Shown here: positions 8,353-16,992 of the stretch, one piece after another
Layout of the letters: every line of letters begins with the position of its first letter
Numbering within the stretch: the stretch's first letter is position 1
Assembly: GCF_900111245.1 (NCBI RefSeq)
Contig: NZ_FOGO01000014.1
Location: 141,817-205,816, forward strand
From: Streptomyces qinglanensis
GTDB taxonomy: Bacteria; Actinomycetota; Actinomycetes; Streptomycetales; Streptomycetaceae
Length of the DNA: 64,000 nucleotides
Reading direction: 5' to 3'
Notes under the pieces: model-generated
Told to the model about the DNA's origin: nothing
The model's database searches: none
The model's input: only the letters and a program-made list of their open reading frames with translations
Made by a program: the position numbers and the translations under genes

Positions 8353-9594
8353 TCAGCCCAGCGGCCGCACCGGCAACGACGCGAAGCCGTGGGCGATGGC
8401 CGAGGGCACCTGAGCCAGCTCCTCGGGCGGAACGGCCAACGCCAGATCCGGGAACCGGTCGAAGAGCGCGGGCAGCGCGGTACGCGCCTCCAACCGGGCC
8501 AGCGGCGCACCCAGGCAGAAGTGCACTCCGTGTCCGAACGCCAGATGCTCACCGCCGGGCCGCAGGACGTCGAACTCAGCGGCTGTCCCGCCGTACTTGA
8601 CGGGGTCGCGGTTGGCCGAGGCGATGGTGGACACGATCGCGTCACCCTGCCGGATGGTGGTCCCGTCCGGCAGCTCGATCTCCTCGACCGCGAAGCGCAG
8701 CGGGAGATTGGCGATACTCGGGGCCCAGCGCAGGGTCTCCTCGATCACATCGTCCCAGGACGCCTCGGCCTCCCGCACCAGGCGGAGTTGCTCGGGATGG
8801 GTGAGCAGGGCGTGGACGGCGTTGCCGATCAGGTTGACGGTCGTCTCGTGCCCGGCCCCGATCATCAGCAGCAGGGTGTCCAGCAGCTCCTTCTCGGAGA
8901 GTGCGCTGCCCTCGTCGTCCCGCGCCGAGACCAGCACGCTGGTCAGGTCCTCACCCGGCTCGGCGCGCTTGGCCTCGCTCAGCGCGGTGCAGGCGGCCTG
9001 CATGTCCACCGCCGTCTGCCCGGCCTGCTCGGCCGTCAGTGTGGTGTCCATGATCAGGTCCATCAGCCGCTTCATCTCGGGCCGCTGCTCCTCGGGAACC
9101 CCGAACAGCTCGCAGATGACATTCATCGGCAGCGGATGCGCGTAGGCCGAACGCAGATCCAGCGGCTCGCCGCCCGGCCCCTCCTGCCGCGCCCGGACCT
9201 CCATGGCGTCCAGCAGCTCGGTGGTGATCCGCTCCACACGGGGCAGCATGGCGGCCGTCCGGCGTGCGGTGAACGCGGGCGCGACCAGTTTCCGGAGCCG
9301 CTTGTGGTCCTCCCCGTAGGAGCACAGCATGTTCTCCCGGTCGAGCCAGGTCAGCAGCCAGGTGTCGCGGAACTCGCCCCGCTGCCACGGAGGCCAGTGC
9401 TGACGGGGGTCCTTGGAGACCCGAGGATCCCGCAGCAGCTCCTTGAGCACCTCGAACTCGCTGATGTACCAGGCGTGCACCCCGGCGGGCAGCTCGACCA
9501 GGGCGGCGGATCCCAGCCCGCGGATGTGTGCGGCCTCGCCGTGGATGTCCCGCCCCAGCGGATCTATCCGGACTGCCTGCTGCTGCGCTTCCAC
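8353..9594 (-). CDS. Cytochrome P450, conservon-associated (CvnF position)
   Basis: 413 residues with all P450 hallmarks: I-helix GAGHET (about 240-245), K-helix EETLR, and the heme loop FGHGVHFCLG with Cys ligand (about 350). The GTG at 9594 has AGGAGG seven bases upstream and overlaps the 3' end of the previous P450 gene by 31 bases. It is the last gene of the cvnA-B-C-D-P450-P450 operon. In Streptomyces coelicolor some conservons likewise end in two P450 genes. It probably performs the operon's monooxygenase reaction, with electrons from ferredoxins encoded elsewhere. The substrate is unknown. Confidence 0.93.
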   Translation of the reverse strand: MEAQQQAVRIDPLGRDIHGEAAHIRGLGSAALVELPAGVHAWYISEFEVLKELLRDPRVSKDPRQHWPPWQRGEFRDTWLLTWLDRENMLCSYGEDHKRLRKLVAPAFTARRTAAMLPRVERITTELLDAMEVRARQEGPGGEPLDLRSAYAHPLPMNVICELFGVPEEQRPEMKRLMDLIMDTTLTAEQAGQTAVDMQAACTALSEAKRAEPGEDLTSVLVSARDDEGSALSEKELLDTLLLMIGAGHETTVNLIGNAVHALLTHPEQLRLVREAEASWDDVIEETLRWAPSIANLPLRFAVEEIELPDGTTIRQGDAIVSTIASANRDPVKYGGTAAEFDVLRPGGEHLAFGHGVHFCLGAPLARLEARTALPALFDRFPDLALAVPPEELAQVPSAIAHGFASLPVRPLG

Positions 9595-10877
9595 GGTTTT
9601 CCTCCTGCGGAGTCGGGACTGACCGGGCTGAACCGCGCGGGCAGCGAGACGAGTCCGCGCTGGAACGGGCCCGGCCGCCAGGCCAGCTTGTCGTAGGGCA
9701 CCGTCAGCTCGATGTCCGACAGCCAGGCGGTGAGCCGCTCGATGGCCGTCGTGGCGATGAGCAGTGCGGGCTGCTGCGCGGGGCAGGCGTGCGGTCCCGC
9801 GGCCCAGGCCAGGTGCGCGCCGCCGCCGGATCCGGCGGCGCCCGTGCTCTCACCCGGCGCGGACCGCCCGCTCTGCGTGGAGGCCGCCGCGTAGGAGACC
9901 AGCACGAGCTGGCCCGCCCGCAGCCACACCCCGTGGAAGTACACATCCCGGCGCGGGTAGTGCGCCGAGTAGTTGGCCATCGGCGGCTCGTTGCGCAGCA
10001 CGTCGTGCAGCGCGTCCCGGGCCGTGAGGGCACCCCCGGAGAGGTTGCCGTAGTAGCGGTCGTCGACCAGCATCCGGCTGAGCGCGTTGCCGATCAGGTT
10101 GGAGAGCGGCTCGTAGCTGGCGCCCAGCGTCAGCACGATCTGGTGGACGATCTCCTCGGCACTCAGCATGGCGGGGTGCTGCATGAACCAGGACGTCAGA
10201 TCCTGGCCGGGCTCCCGCTGCTTGAGCTGCGTCAGTTCGGTGACGTAGCGGGTGTAGGCGGCGTCGGCGGCCGCCGCCTCCTCGGGCGTCTTGCCGTCGA
10301 ACATCCCCATGATGCCCTGGATCAGCAGCTCGCTCTCCTCGTCGGGCAGACCGAAGGCCCGGTTGAAGTAGAGCAGCGGCAGCACACGGGCGAACTGGCC
10401 GATCAGGTCCGCCTCGCCGTCCGCGGCGAAGCTCGCGATCAGGGAGTCGGCGACCTCCTGGACGTTCCTCCGCATCTCGTGCGGTTCCTGCCGTCCGAAA
10501 CTGTCGGCGATGACCTTCCGGTAGCGGGCATGTGTCTCACCGTCGGTGAACAGCGCGTTGGGCCGGCCGCGCAGCATCGGCATCACGGCCGAGTCCTCCG
10601 GCACGTTGTTCAGCCAGATACTGGAGTCCTTCGACCAGGTGGCCGGGTCGTGCAGCAGGTCGAGCGCGGCCCGGTAGTCGATCACCAGCATGGCGCCCAC
10701 CCCGGGGGCGATCTCCACGGGGGCGAGCGCGCCGTACTTGCGCAGCCGGTCGTAGACGGCGTACGGGTCCGCCGCGAACTCCTCCCCGTACAGCGGGGTG
10801 ACCTCGTGGTTGGGCCGGGACAGCGGCGGCGGCATCTGGCCGGAGGACTGTTGCCCCGGCGCTGGGACGGTGCTCAA
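9564..10877 (-). CDS. Atypical cytochrome P450, conservon-associated (CvnE position, CYP157-like)
   Basis: 437 residues from TTG 10877, which overlaps the CvnD stop (TTGA) and has AGGAG upstream; ATG 10835 is an alternative without a ribosome site. It is clearly a P450 but its key motifs are off-consensus: the I-helix reads GASYEP instead of AGxET, the K-helix reads HDVLR (Asp instead of the Glu of ExxR), and the heme loop reads WAAGPHACPA with the Cys kept but the flanking Phe and Gly replaced. CYP157 enzymes of conservons are known to lack the canonical ExxR motif, so this fits that group. Whether it is catalytically normal is uncertain. Confidence 0.88.
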   Translation of the reverse strand: MSTVPAPGQQSSGQMPPPLSRPNHEVTPLYGEEFAADPYAVYDRLRKYGALAPVEIAPGVGAMLVIDYRAALDLLHDPATWSKDSSIWLNNVPEDSAVMPMLRGRPNALFTDGETHARYRKVIADSFGRQEPHEMRRNVQEVADSLIASFAADGEADLIGQFARVLPLLYFNRAFGLPDEESELLIQGIMGMFDGKTPEEAAAADAAYTRYVTELTQLKQREPGQDLTSWFMQHPAMLSAEEIVHQIVLTLGASYEPLSNLIGNALSRMLVDDRYYGNLSGGALTARDALHDVLRNEPPMANYSAHYPRRDVYFHGVWLRAGQLVLVSYAAASTQSGRSAPGESTGAAGSGGGAHLAWAAGPHACPAQQPALLIATTAIERLTAWLSDIELTVPYDKLAWRPGPFQRGLVSLPARFSPVSPDSAGGKPWKRSSRQSG

Positions 10878-11545
10878 GAGGGCTCCTGGGACGGCTGCGG
10901 CTGGCTCTGCTGTTGCTGGTCGAGGGCTTCGAGGACGTGGCTGACGAGTGCGATCAGCGCGTCCGCCGACTGGCTCCGGTCGCGCGCGTCGCACACCACC
11001 AGCGGGGTGTCCGGGTGCAGGTCGAGATGGTCCCGCAGGGTCTCGGCCTGGTGCTGCGGGGAGTCGGGGAAGGAGTTGACGGCCACCGCGTACCGCAGTC
11101 CCGCCTCCTCGATCATGTCCATCACCTCGAAGGAGTCGGCGAGGCGACGGGTGTCCGCCAGCACCAGGGCGCCCAGCGCGCCCCGTGCGATGTCCTGCCA
11201 CAGCGGGCGGAACCGCCGCTGCCCCGGGGTGCCGAACATGTACAGCACCAGATCCCCGGGCAGGGTGAGCCGCCCGAAGTCGATGGCGACCGTGGTGGTG
11301 GTCTTGTCCCGCACCCCGGCCAGGTCGTCGACCAGCGCGCCGGTGCGGGTCATCACCTCCTCGGTGTGCAGCGGCTGGGTCTCGGACAGCGAGCGGATGA
11401 AGGTGGTCTTGCCCACCCCGAACGGACCCGCGACCAGCAGCTTCACCAGCGTCTGCGGCTTGTCGTCCAGATATATGGAGCCTGCCGGCGCCGCAGAGCC
11501 CGACGGGGTCTCCGGACTAGGAGGACTTGAGAGTGCGGAGTCCAT
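10874..11545 (-). CDS. cvnD: CvnD, MglA/Ras-like small GTPase of the conservon
   Basis: 223 residues. Walker A GPFGVGKT (about 40-47) and the switch motif GTPGQ (about 104-108) are present; the C-terminus is Gln-rich. Conservon GTPases work with CvnA, CvnB and CvnC in a membrane-associated complex compared to eukaryotic G-protein signalling. The start at 11545 overlaps cvnC by 29 bases. Confidence 0.93.
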   Translation of the reverse strand: MDSALSSPPSPETPSGSAAPAGSIYLDDKPQTLVKLLVAGPFGVGKTTFIRSLSETQPLHTEEVMTRTGALVDDLAGVRDKTTTTVAIDFGRLTLPGDLVLYMFGTPGQRRFRPLWQDIARGALGALVLADTRRLADSFEVMDMIEEAGLRYAVAVNSFPDSPQHQAETLRDHLDLHPDTPLVVCDARDRSQSADALIALVSHVLEALDQQQQSQPQPSQEPS

Positions 11546-11885
11546 TGAGAACTTTCTCCAGAATCTGCCGCTCCGGCAGTTCGGCGTCGGGAATCGGGGC
11601 GCGGGCCATCAGCCGGCCCGCGTCCACCAGGTCGGCCACCAGGACCTTGACCACACTGACCGGGAGCCGCAGATGCGCGGCGGCCTCGGCGAGCGACAGC
11701 GCACCGCCGCGCAACAGCTCCAGCAGCCGGATCTCCTCCGGGCGCAGCCCGGAGACCGTCGCGGGATCCGCCGCGCCGTGCAGCACGGTGAGGCGGTCGA
11801 GAGTGTTGCGGCTGGGCCGGGCTCGTCCGGTCGTCGCCAGATACGCAGGCACCAGGCGCCTGCCGTCACGGGGCGGCGGAGTCAT
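11517..11885 (-). CDS. cvnC: CvnC, DUF742 protein of the conservon
   Basis: 122 residues with the DUF742 pattern: RLVPAYLATTGR early, then LRPEEIRLLELL and a winged-helix-like segment LSLAEAAAHLRLPVSVVKVLVADL. Start ATG 11885 overlaps the cvnB stop (ATGA). A conserved conservon component of unknown biochemical role, thought to bridge the GTPase and the other subunits. Confidence 0.93.
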   Translation of the reverse strand: MTPPPRDGRRLVPAYLATTGRARPSRNTLDRLTVLHGAADPATVSGLRPEEIRLLELLRGGALSLAEAAAHLRLPVSVVKVLVADLVDAGRLMARAPIPDAELPERQILEKVLNGLRTLKSS

Positions 11886-12307
11886 GTGGTCGTGTCGTTC
11901 CTCGCCGGGCTGCTCATGGTCTTCGCACCCAGCGACGCGACCTGTACCTGCATCTGGTGAGTGACCACGCCCATGTTCACGTCGGGGCCGGCGAAGACGG
12001 CCAGCGTGGTGTTCTCACCCGCGGGGATGGCGAAGACCCAGCCGTGGTCGGACTCCACCACGGTCTGGCGCAGCCGCGCCTCGAACGACCCGGCGAACGC
12101 CGCCGTCGTCGTCCGGGCCGCGCCCTGGAGCGCGGAGAGCATCGCGGCCACACCCTCCGCGGCGTCCCGCTCCAGGTGCGGCGAGCGTCCCTCGATGAGG
12201 CCGTCGCCGGAGATGACGGCCGCGTGGATGACGTGCGGCAGCTCCAGCAACGGGCCCAGCACCCATGAGGTGTCGTCCCGGAGTGCCCTGCGTGCGGGGA
12301 TTGTCAT
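11882..12307 (-). CDS. cvnB: CvnB, roadblock/LC7 domain protein of the conservon
   Basis: 141 residues of roadblock/LC7 fold, with the typical VIHAAVISGDGLIEGRS strand-turn at about 25-41 and GWVFAIPAGENTTLAVFAGP later. Roadblock proteins act as regulators or GAPs of MglA-type GTPases. Overlaps cvnA (12304) by four bases, showing translational coupling. Confidence 0.94.
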   Translation of the reverse strand: MTIPARRALRDDTSWVLGPLLELPHVIHAAVISGDGLIEGRSPHLERDAAEGVAAMLSALQGAARTTTAAFAGSFEARLRQTVVESDHGWVFAIPAGENTTLAVFAGPDVNMGVVTHQMQVQVASLGAKTMSSPARNDTTT

Positions 12308-13905
12308 TCCTGCGGATTCCCTTCAGCGGAACGGGGATCGGCGTAGTGGTCGTCGGCGACCGCGAAGCCGTGATGGGGGGACGGTGCTGCGGACGCCGGG
12401 TTCGCGCCACCCGCCTCGGTGCCCTCGTCGACCGCCGCGCGTCCCGAGTTGGTGCCGCGCTGGAAGGCCGCCCAGCGCTCCGCACTCTGCTCAGGCGACG
12501 CCTGCGGCTGCTGCGGGGCCTGCGGCGGCTGTGCGTGCCGCCCGGTCGACTGCGACTGCGGCGCTTCCTCGGCAGGCACCTGGCCCGCGCCCGGCGCCGC
12601 CCCCAGGGTGGCGTCGGGCGCGGGCCGGCGGCGCCTGCGGCGCGGCAGGTCCTCGTCGGACGGCGCGCCCTGCTGAGCGGCGTCCTGCCCGGCCTGCGCG
12701 TACGCCGAGGCGGCGGTACCGGCCGCGGGTTCGCTCTGGGGCGGACGCTGCGGCACGGCGTGCCCGGGCAGCGTGGAGGGGACCGGCGGGGCGGCGCTGG
12801 CGTTGCTGCGCGGCACCGGGGCCATGGGGGACATCGGCTGCTCCTCCTCGTCGAGCAGCGTCAGCAGCGGGTCGCCGGGGATGTGGACGATGGCGCGTAC
12901 ACCGCCGTACGGGGACGGCTCCACGGACGCCGTGAAGCCGTACTGCCGGGCGAGCTGCCCCACCGCGGCGAAACCGGTCTTGGGCGGGTCGCCCAGCTCG
13001 GTCAGGAGCGTGGTCTCCTGGCCCGACATCATGCGCTGGGCACGTTCCATCTCCTCGGCGTGCATGCCGACACCGGCATCATCGATGATCACCGAGGCCC
13101 CGCGGTTGCCCTGCTGAATCGTCACTGCCACGGGGAGCTCGGGGTGCGAGTAGTGCAGCGCGTTGGCGAGCAGCTCGGTGAGGACCACGGCGCCGGGCTC
13201 CACGGCCCGCGCCACCACGCCCACCGGGTCCCGGAGCTGGTTCGTGACCTGGACGCGCTCGTAGCCGCTGAGCCGGGACATCGCGCCGACGACGATGTCG
13301 CCCAGGTGCGAGTTCTGCCGGGTCAGCCCGGGCCAGGCGCCGCAGACGATCGCGGTGGACTGGATACGGCGCAGGGCCTGCTCGTTGAGGAAGTCGGCGG
13401 CCAGCAGGTCCTCGGCCACGAACGGGTCGTCGTAGCGCTCCTGCATCGTCTGCAGCCGCGTCTGCAACTGGTAGAGCAGCGCCTGGATGGTCGTCGTCGC
13501 GCCTCGCATGGAGGCCTGCGCCGCGCCGTCCACGCGCAGCCGCTCCTTGGTGACCGCGTTGCTGACCTGTTCGAGCACCGCGGTCAGCGCCCGGTCCAGC
13601 TCGGTGCCCTGGAAGTTCGGGTCGAGCAGGCCCCGTACGGGGACGTTCGGGTGGGCGAGTGCGGCGGTCAGGTCCGGGGCGCGGGCGGCCGCGAGGTGCC
13701 GGACCTCCGCCTCGGTCGCCTGCGCCCGCCCGGCGAGGGCCGCCTGCTGGCGCAGCGCGTCCTGCAGGTCCTTCTCCGCGGTGGCGGAGCGCTGCCGCAG
13801 CCGCTTCGCCTCGCGCGCCGAACGCGCCAGCAGGAGGGCGAGTGCCACGGCCGCCGCCGTCCCCACGGACAGGATGACGGTCAGCGCCACCGGTATCTCG
13901 GTCAT
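12304..13905 (-). CDS. cvnA: CvnA, sensor histidine-kinase-like protein of the conservon
   Basis: 533 residues from ATG 13905, with AAGGA about six bases upstream; the open frame to 13992 lacks a site. One N-terminal membrane helix (about 5-26) is followed by a coiled coil, an HATPase domain with N box ELLANALHYSHPE and G box DDAGVGM, and a long Pro/Gln/Ala-rich tail rich in disorder. No classic phospho-acceptor H box is obvious, as in other CvnA proteins. It heads the six-gene operon running to 8353. Confidence 0.93.
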   Translation of the reverse strand: MTEIPVALTVILSVGTAAAVALALLLARSAREAKRLRQRSATAEKDLQDALRQQAALAGRAQATEAEVRHLAAARAPDLTAALAHPNVPVRGLLDPNFQGTELDRALTAVLEQVSNAVTKERLRVDGAAQASMRGATTTIQALLYQLQTRLQTMQERYDDPFVAEDLLAADFLNEQALRRIQSTAIVCGAWPGLTRQNSHLGDIVVGAMSRLSGYERVQVTNQLRDPVGVVARAVEPGAVVLTELLANALHYSHPELPVAVTIQQGNRGASVIIDDAGVGMHAEEMERAQRMMSGQETTLLTELGDPPKTGFAAVGQLARQYGFTASVEPSPYGGVRAIVHIPGDPLLTLLDEEEQPMSPMAPVPRSNASAAPPVPSTLPGHAVPQRPPQSEPAAGTAASAYAQAGQDAAQQGAPSDEDLPRRRRRRPAPDATLGAAPGAGQVPAEEAPQSQSTGRHAQPPQAPQQPQASPEQSAERWAAFQRGTNSGRAAVDEGTEAGGANPASAAPSPHHGFAVADDHYADPRSAEGNPQE

Positions 13906-14152
13906 CGGCGTCCTTGAGCGATTGGATTGTCGTGCGGGCCGGCCAGTCCGCGGACTGCTCGCGAACTGATCAGTGAACAGCAGTCGTGCCATGTTCTCTC
14001 AGTGGCGCAGCGCGCGCAGCCAGATGCGGAAGCAGTGCTCCTGATTACCGAGCGCAAACGCGCCACGCGGCGCTGAGGCTAGCACCCCTGAGCGATTCTC
14101 AGGCACCTGGTCCGTCGTGTGGATTCCTGGACCCTCCCGCGCAGCCCCTTGT

Positions 14153-14167
14153 CTGACGGGTCGTCAG
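14153..14167. promoter_or_regulatory. Palindrome CTGACGGGTCGTCAG, candidate operator (site 3)
   Basis: Ends 16 bases before the GTG of the LLM gene at 14184, which has no clear ribosome site and may be leaderless, so the site would overlap the promoter core. Matches the consensus of sites 921, 6861 and 15671. Confidence 0.7.
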
Positions 14168-14183
14168 GTCACACGATGGTCCG

Positions 14184-15137
14184 GTGCTGACTTTCCCTCC
14201 CGGGCGGACGGCCTACGGCATCCAGCTCCCGGTCCAGTCGCAGAGCACCCTCTACGCCGAGCCCTGGGAGGCCGCCGCCGGCCCCGCCGAACTGGAGGCC
14301 GTCGCCCGCGCCGCGGACCGGCACGGATACGCCTACATCGGCTGCTGCGACCATGTGGCCGTGCCCCGCAGGCTGGCCGGTGCCATGAGCACCGTCTGGT
14401 ACGACCCGGTGGCCACCCTCGCCTTCCTGGCCGCCGCCACCGAACGCGTCGCCCTGCTCAGCCATGTCGCCGTCGTCGGACTGCGCCACCCCCTCGCCGT
14501 CGCCAAGCAGTACGCCACACTCGACCGCCTCTCCGCCGGGCGGCTCGTCCTCGGCGTGGGCGCCGGGCACGTCCGCGAGGAGTTCGAGGCGCTCGGCGTC
14601 GACTTCGCCGCGCGCGGCGCGCTGCTGGACGAGTCCGTCGACGCGCTGAAGGCAGCCTTGGGCGAGGAGGAGTTCCCCTCCTTCGCGGGCCGCCGCTACG
14701 CCTTCGCCGGCCTGGGCCAGCAGCCGCGCCCCGTGCAGCGCCCCCGGCCGCCCCTGTGGGTGGGAGGCTCCTCGCCCCGCGCCGTGCGCCGCGCCGCGCT
14801 GCGCGGAGACGGCTGGCTCCCGCAGGGCGACCCGCGCGAGGCGCTGCCGCCCAAGATCGACCGCATCCGGCGGCTCCGCGCGGAGGCGGGGCTGGCGGCG
14901 GAACCCTTCACCGTCGGCGCCCTCGCCGAGCCCCTCTACATCGGCCGCCCCGCCTGGGACGTGGGCCGCCGCACCTGCCACGGTGCGCCCGCAACCGTCG
15001 CCGAAGCGCTCCGCCCCTACCGCGCCATGGGCGTCACCCAGCTCCAGCTCCGCTTCCGCAGCCGGTGCGCCGAGGAATTGCTCGACCAACTGGCCCTCTT
15101 CGCCCAGGACGTCGCCCCGCTCCTGGACGAGCGCTAG
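14184..15137 (+). CDS. LLM-class (luciferase-like) oxidoreductase, probable F420-dependent
   Basis: 317 residues of the bacterial luciferase-like TIM-barrel family. Signatures include AADRHGYAYIGCCDHVAVP near the N-terminus, the segment QYATLDRLSAGRLVLGVGAGH (about 112-132) typical of F420-binding members, and PPLWVGGSS at about 190. Such enzymes use reduced F420 or FMN for hydride transfer or oxygenation. It begins at GTG 14184 immediately after a shared operator palindrome and is divergent from cvnA. The presence of fbiC at 19.8 kb favours F420, but this is inference. Confidence 0.87.
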   Translation: MLTFPPGRTAYGIQLPVQSQSTLYAEPWEAAAGPAELEAVARAADRHGYAYIGCCDHVAVPRRLAGAMSTVWYDPVATLAFLAAATERVALLSHVAVVGLRHPLAVAKQYATLDRLSAGRLVLGVGAGHVREEFEALGVDFAARGALLDESVDALKAALGEEEFPSFAGRRYAFAGLGQQPRPVQRPRPPLWVGGSSPRAVRRAALRGDGWLPQGDPREALPPKIDRIRRLRAEAGLAAEPFTVGALAEPLYIGRPAWDVGRRTCHGAPATVAEALRPYRAMGVTQLQLRFRSRCAEELLDQLALFAQDVAPLLDER

Positions 15138-15670
15138 GTCCCGCACGCGGCGTCCTGTGCGCCCGTGTCCGGGTCCGGGTCCGGGTCCGCGTGCCTGTGT
15201 GCCGGGTGCCGGGTGCCTGCATGCCTGGGTGCCTGCGTGCCTGGGTGCCTGGGTGCCTGGGTGCCTGGGTGCCTGGGTGTCTGGGTGTCTGGGTCCGTCT
15301 GTCCGTCGGAGCCCGTCTGTTCGTCTGTCCGTCTGACCCTGCCCTTCTGTCGGTCCGTCTCCGTCTGTGCCCGGCTGCGCGCTCGGGGCGTCGGCGGGTC
15401 CGGTGGACGGGTGCGCGCGAGGGCACCGTGGCGCCGGAACCGGGAGGCCCCCGCCGCCGGTATTTGCTCCTTCGCGGATGGAACGCCACTACCGGTGCAT
15501 GTGGCAGTGCGCCGGATTCCGCCAGGAAGACTTCGCAAGTCCTCCCGGTGTCGGTGGTCGCTCTTTCACCCTTCCTTCACTGCGTGGCGCCCTTCCCCCG
15601 GGCCGGCCGCGGGGCTCTCCGCCGTATTGACGGCCCCGCGCACCGGTGCCAGAGTCGGCCCCAGCGTGAT
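15138..15670. other. Gene-free, low-complexity spacer
   Basis: No open frame has Streptomyces-like codon use. It contains runs of CGGGTC, an octamer array at 15223-15294 and a CTGTCCGT-rich tract to about 15370. Confidence 0.7.
15223..15294 (+). repeat. Nine tandem copies of an octamer, GCCTGGGT
   Basis: Units of eight bases run without gaps; the second is GCCTGCGT and the last two are GTCTGGGT. The array is intergenic and probably variable in copy number between strains. Confidence 0.9.
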
Positions 15671-15685
15671 CTGACGCTCCGTCAG
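15671..15685. promoter_or_regulatory. Palindrome CTGACGCTCCGTCAG, candidate operator (site 4)
   Basis: Lies 34 bases before the GTG of the LLM gene at 15720, upstream of its AAGGAG ribosome site. Fourth match to CTGACGnnnCGTCAG. Confidence 0.7.
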
Positions 15686-15719
15686 AAAATTTGGCAGCAT
15701 CGCCCAAGGAGATGACACC

Positions 15720-16850
15720 GTGGAGTTCGGGCTCTTTGTTCAGGGGTACGTGCCCGCCGCGCGGGCCCAGGCCGATCCGCAGGCCGAGCACAAGGCACTG
15801 GTCGAGGAGACCGAGTACGTCATCCAGGCGGACGCCTCCGGCTTCAAGTACGCCTGGGCCTCCGAGCACCACTTCCTGGAGGAGTACAGCCACCTGTCGG
15901 CCAACGACGTCTTCCTCGGCTACCTCGCCCACGCCACCGACCGCATCCACCTCGGATCGGGCATCTTCAACCCGCTCCCGCAGGTCAACCACCCGGTGAA
16001 GGTCGCCGAGCGGGTCGCCATGCTCGACCATCTCTCCGGCGGACGGTTCGAGTTCGGCACCGGCCGCGGTGCCGGCTCGCACGAGATCCTCGGGTTCCTG
16101 CCGGGCGTCACCGACATGAACCACACCAAGGAGATCTGGGAGGAGACGATCGCCGAGTTCCCCAGGATGTGGCTGCAGGACGAGTACCAGGGGTTCCAGG
16201 GGAAGCACTGGTCGTTGCCCCCACGCAAGATTCTCCCCAAGCCGTACGGGGGTTCACACCCCGCGATGTGGTACGCGGCCGGGTCGCCCCCGTCGTATGC
16301 GATGGCCGCGAAGAAGGGGCTGGGAGTGCTGGGCTTCAGCGTCCAGAAGGTCGCCGACATGGAGTGGGTGCTGGAGTCCTACAAGGGCGCGGTCGAGCAC
16401 GCGCAGCCCGTCGGGGACTACGTCAACGACAACGTCATGGTCACCTCCACCGCGATCTGCGCGGAGACCACCGAGAAGGCCAGGCGGATCGCCGTCGAGG
16501 GCGGGCTCAACTACCTCCAGTCGCTGCTCTTCCGCTACCACGACACCTTCCCCCGCCCCCAGGGCATCCCGCAGTGGCCCGAACTGATCCCGGAGTACAC
16601 CGAGGAGGTCGTCGACCTGCTCGTCGCCGAGGAACTGATGATCTGCGGCAACCCCGAAGAGGTGCTGCGCCAGTGCAAGCGCTGGGAGCAGGCGGGCGCC
16701 GACCAGCTCTCCTTCGGGCTTCCCCTCGGCATCCCGTACGAGGACACCATGAACACGATCAAGCTCATCGGCGAGCACGTGATCCCGCACATCGACACCG
16801 ACCCGGTGCACCGCACCACCCGCTTCCGCGACGCGGCCCGCAACGGCTGA
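15720..16850 (+). CDS. LLM-class flavin/F420-dependent oxidoreductase
   Basis: 376 residues, luciferase-like family, subtype with EFGLFVQGYVP at the start, SEHHF at about 42 and HLGSGIFNPLPQVNHPVKVAERVAML followed by SGGRFEFGTGRG. The GTG at 15720 has AAGGAG eight bases upstream. It is followed 142 bases later by the D-aminoacylase-type gene in the same direction, and preceded by operator site 4. Likely an oxygenase or dehydrogenase of the catabolic set; the substrate is unknown. Confidence 0.88.
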   Translation: MEFGLFVQGYVPAARAQADPQAEHKALVEETEYVIQADASGFKYAWASEHHFLEEYSHLSANDVFLGYLAHATDRIHLGSGIFNPLPQVNHPVKVAERVAMLDHLSGGRFEFGTGRGAGSHEILGFLPGVTDMNHTKEIWEETIAEFPRMWLQDEYQGFQGKHWSLPPRKILPKPYGGSHPAMWYAAGSPPSYAMAAKKGLGVLGFSVQKVADMEWVLESYKGAVEHAQPVGDYVNDNVMVTSTAICAETTEKARRIAVEGGLNYLQSLLFRYHDTFPRPQGIPQWPELIPEYTEEVVDLLVAEELMICGNPEEVLRQCKRWEQAGADQLSFGLPLGIPYEDTMNTIKLIGEHVIPHIDTDPVHRTTRFRDAARNG

Positions 16851-16865
16851 CCCCCGCCCGCCCCC

Positions 16866-16923
16866 CGGCACCACCCGGACGCCCCTCCGGCACCACCCGG
16901 ACGCCCCCCGGCACCGCCCGGAC
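16866..16923 (+). repeat. Imperfect tandem repeat, about 22 bp, 2.6 copies
   Basis: CCGGCACCACCCGGACGCCC is repeated with small changes in the gap between the LLM and amidohydrolase genes. Confidence 0.7.
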
Positions 16924-16992
16924 CGCTGCCCCGGGACCGCCGGGCTCCGCGTGCGGCGCCGGTGGCAGGACGACCGAAGGAGGACCTGCAGC

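Noticed and set aside
8353..13905. Possible antibiotic biosynthetic cluster because of two P450 genes
   Set aside because: The P450 genes belong to a cvnA-D conservon; there are no PKS, NRPS, terpene or RiPP enzymes nearby.
15223..15294. Possible CRISPR array
   Set aside because: Eight-base units run head to tail with no spacers, and no cas genes are present.
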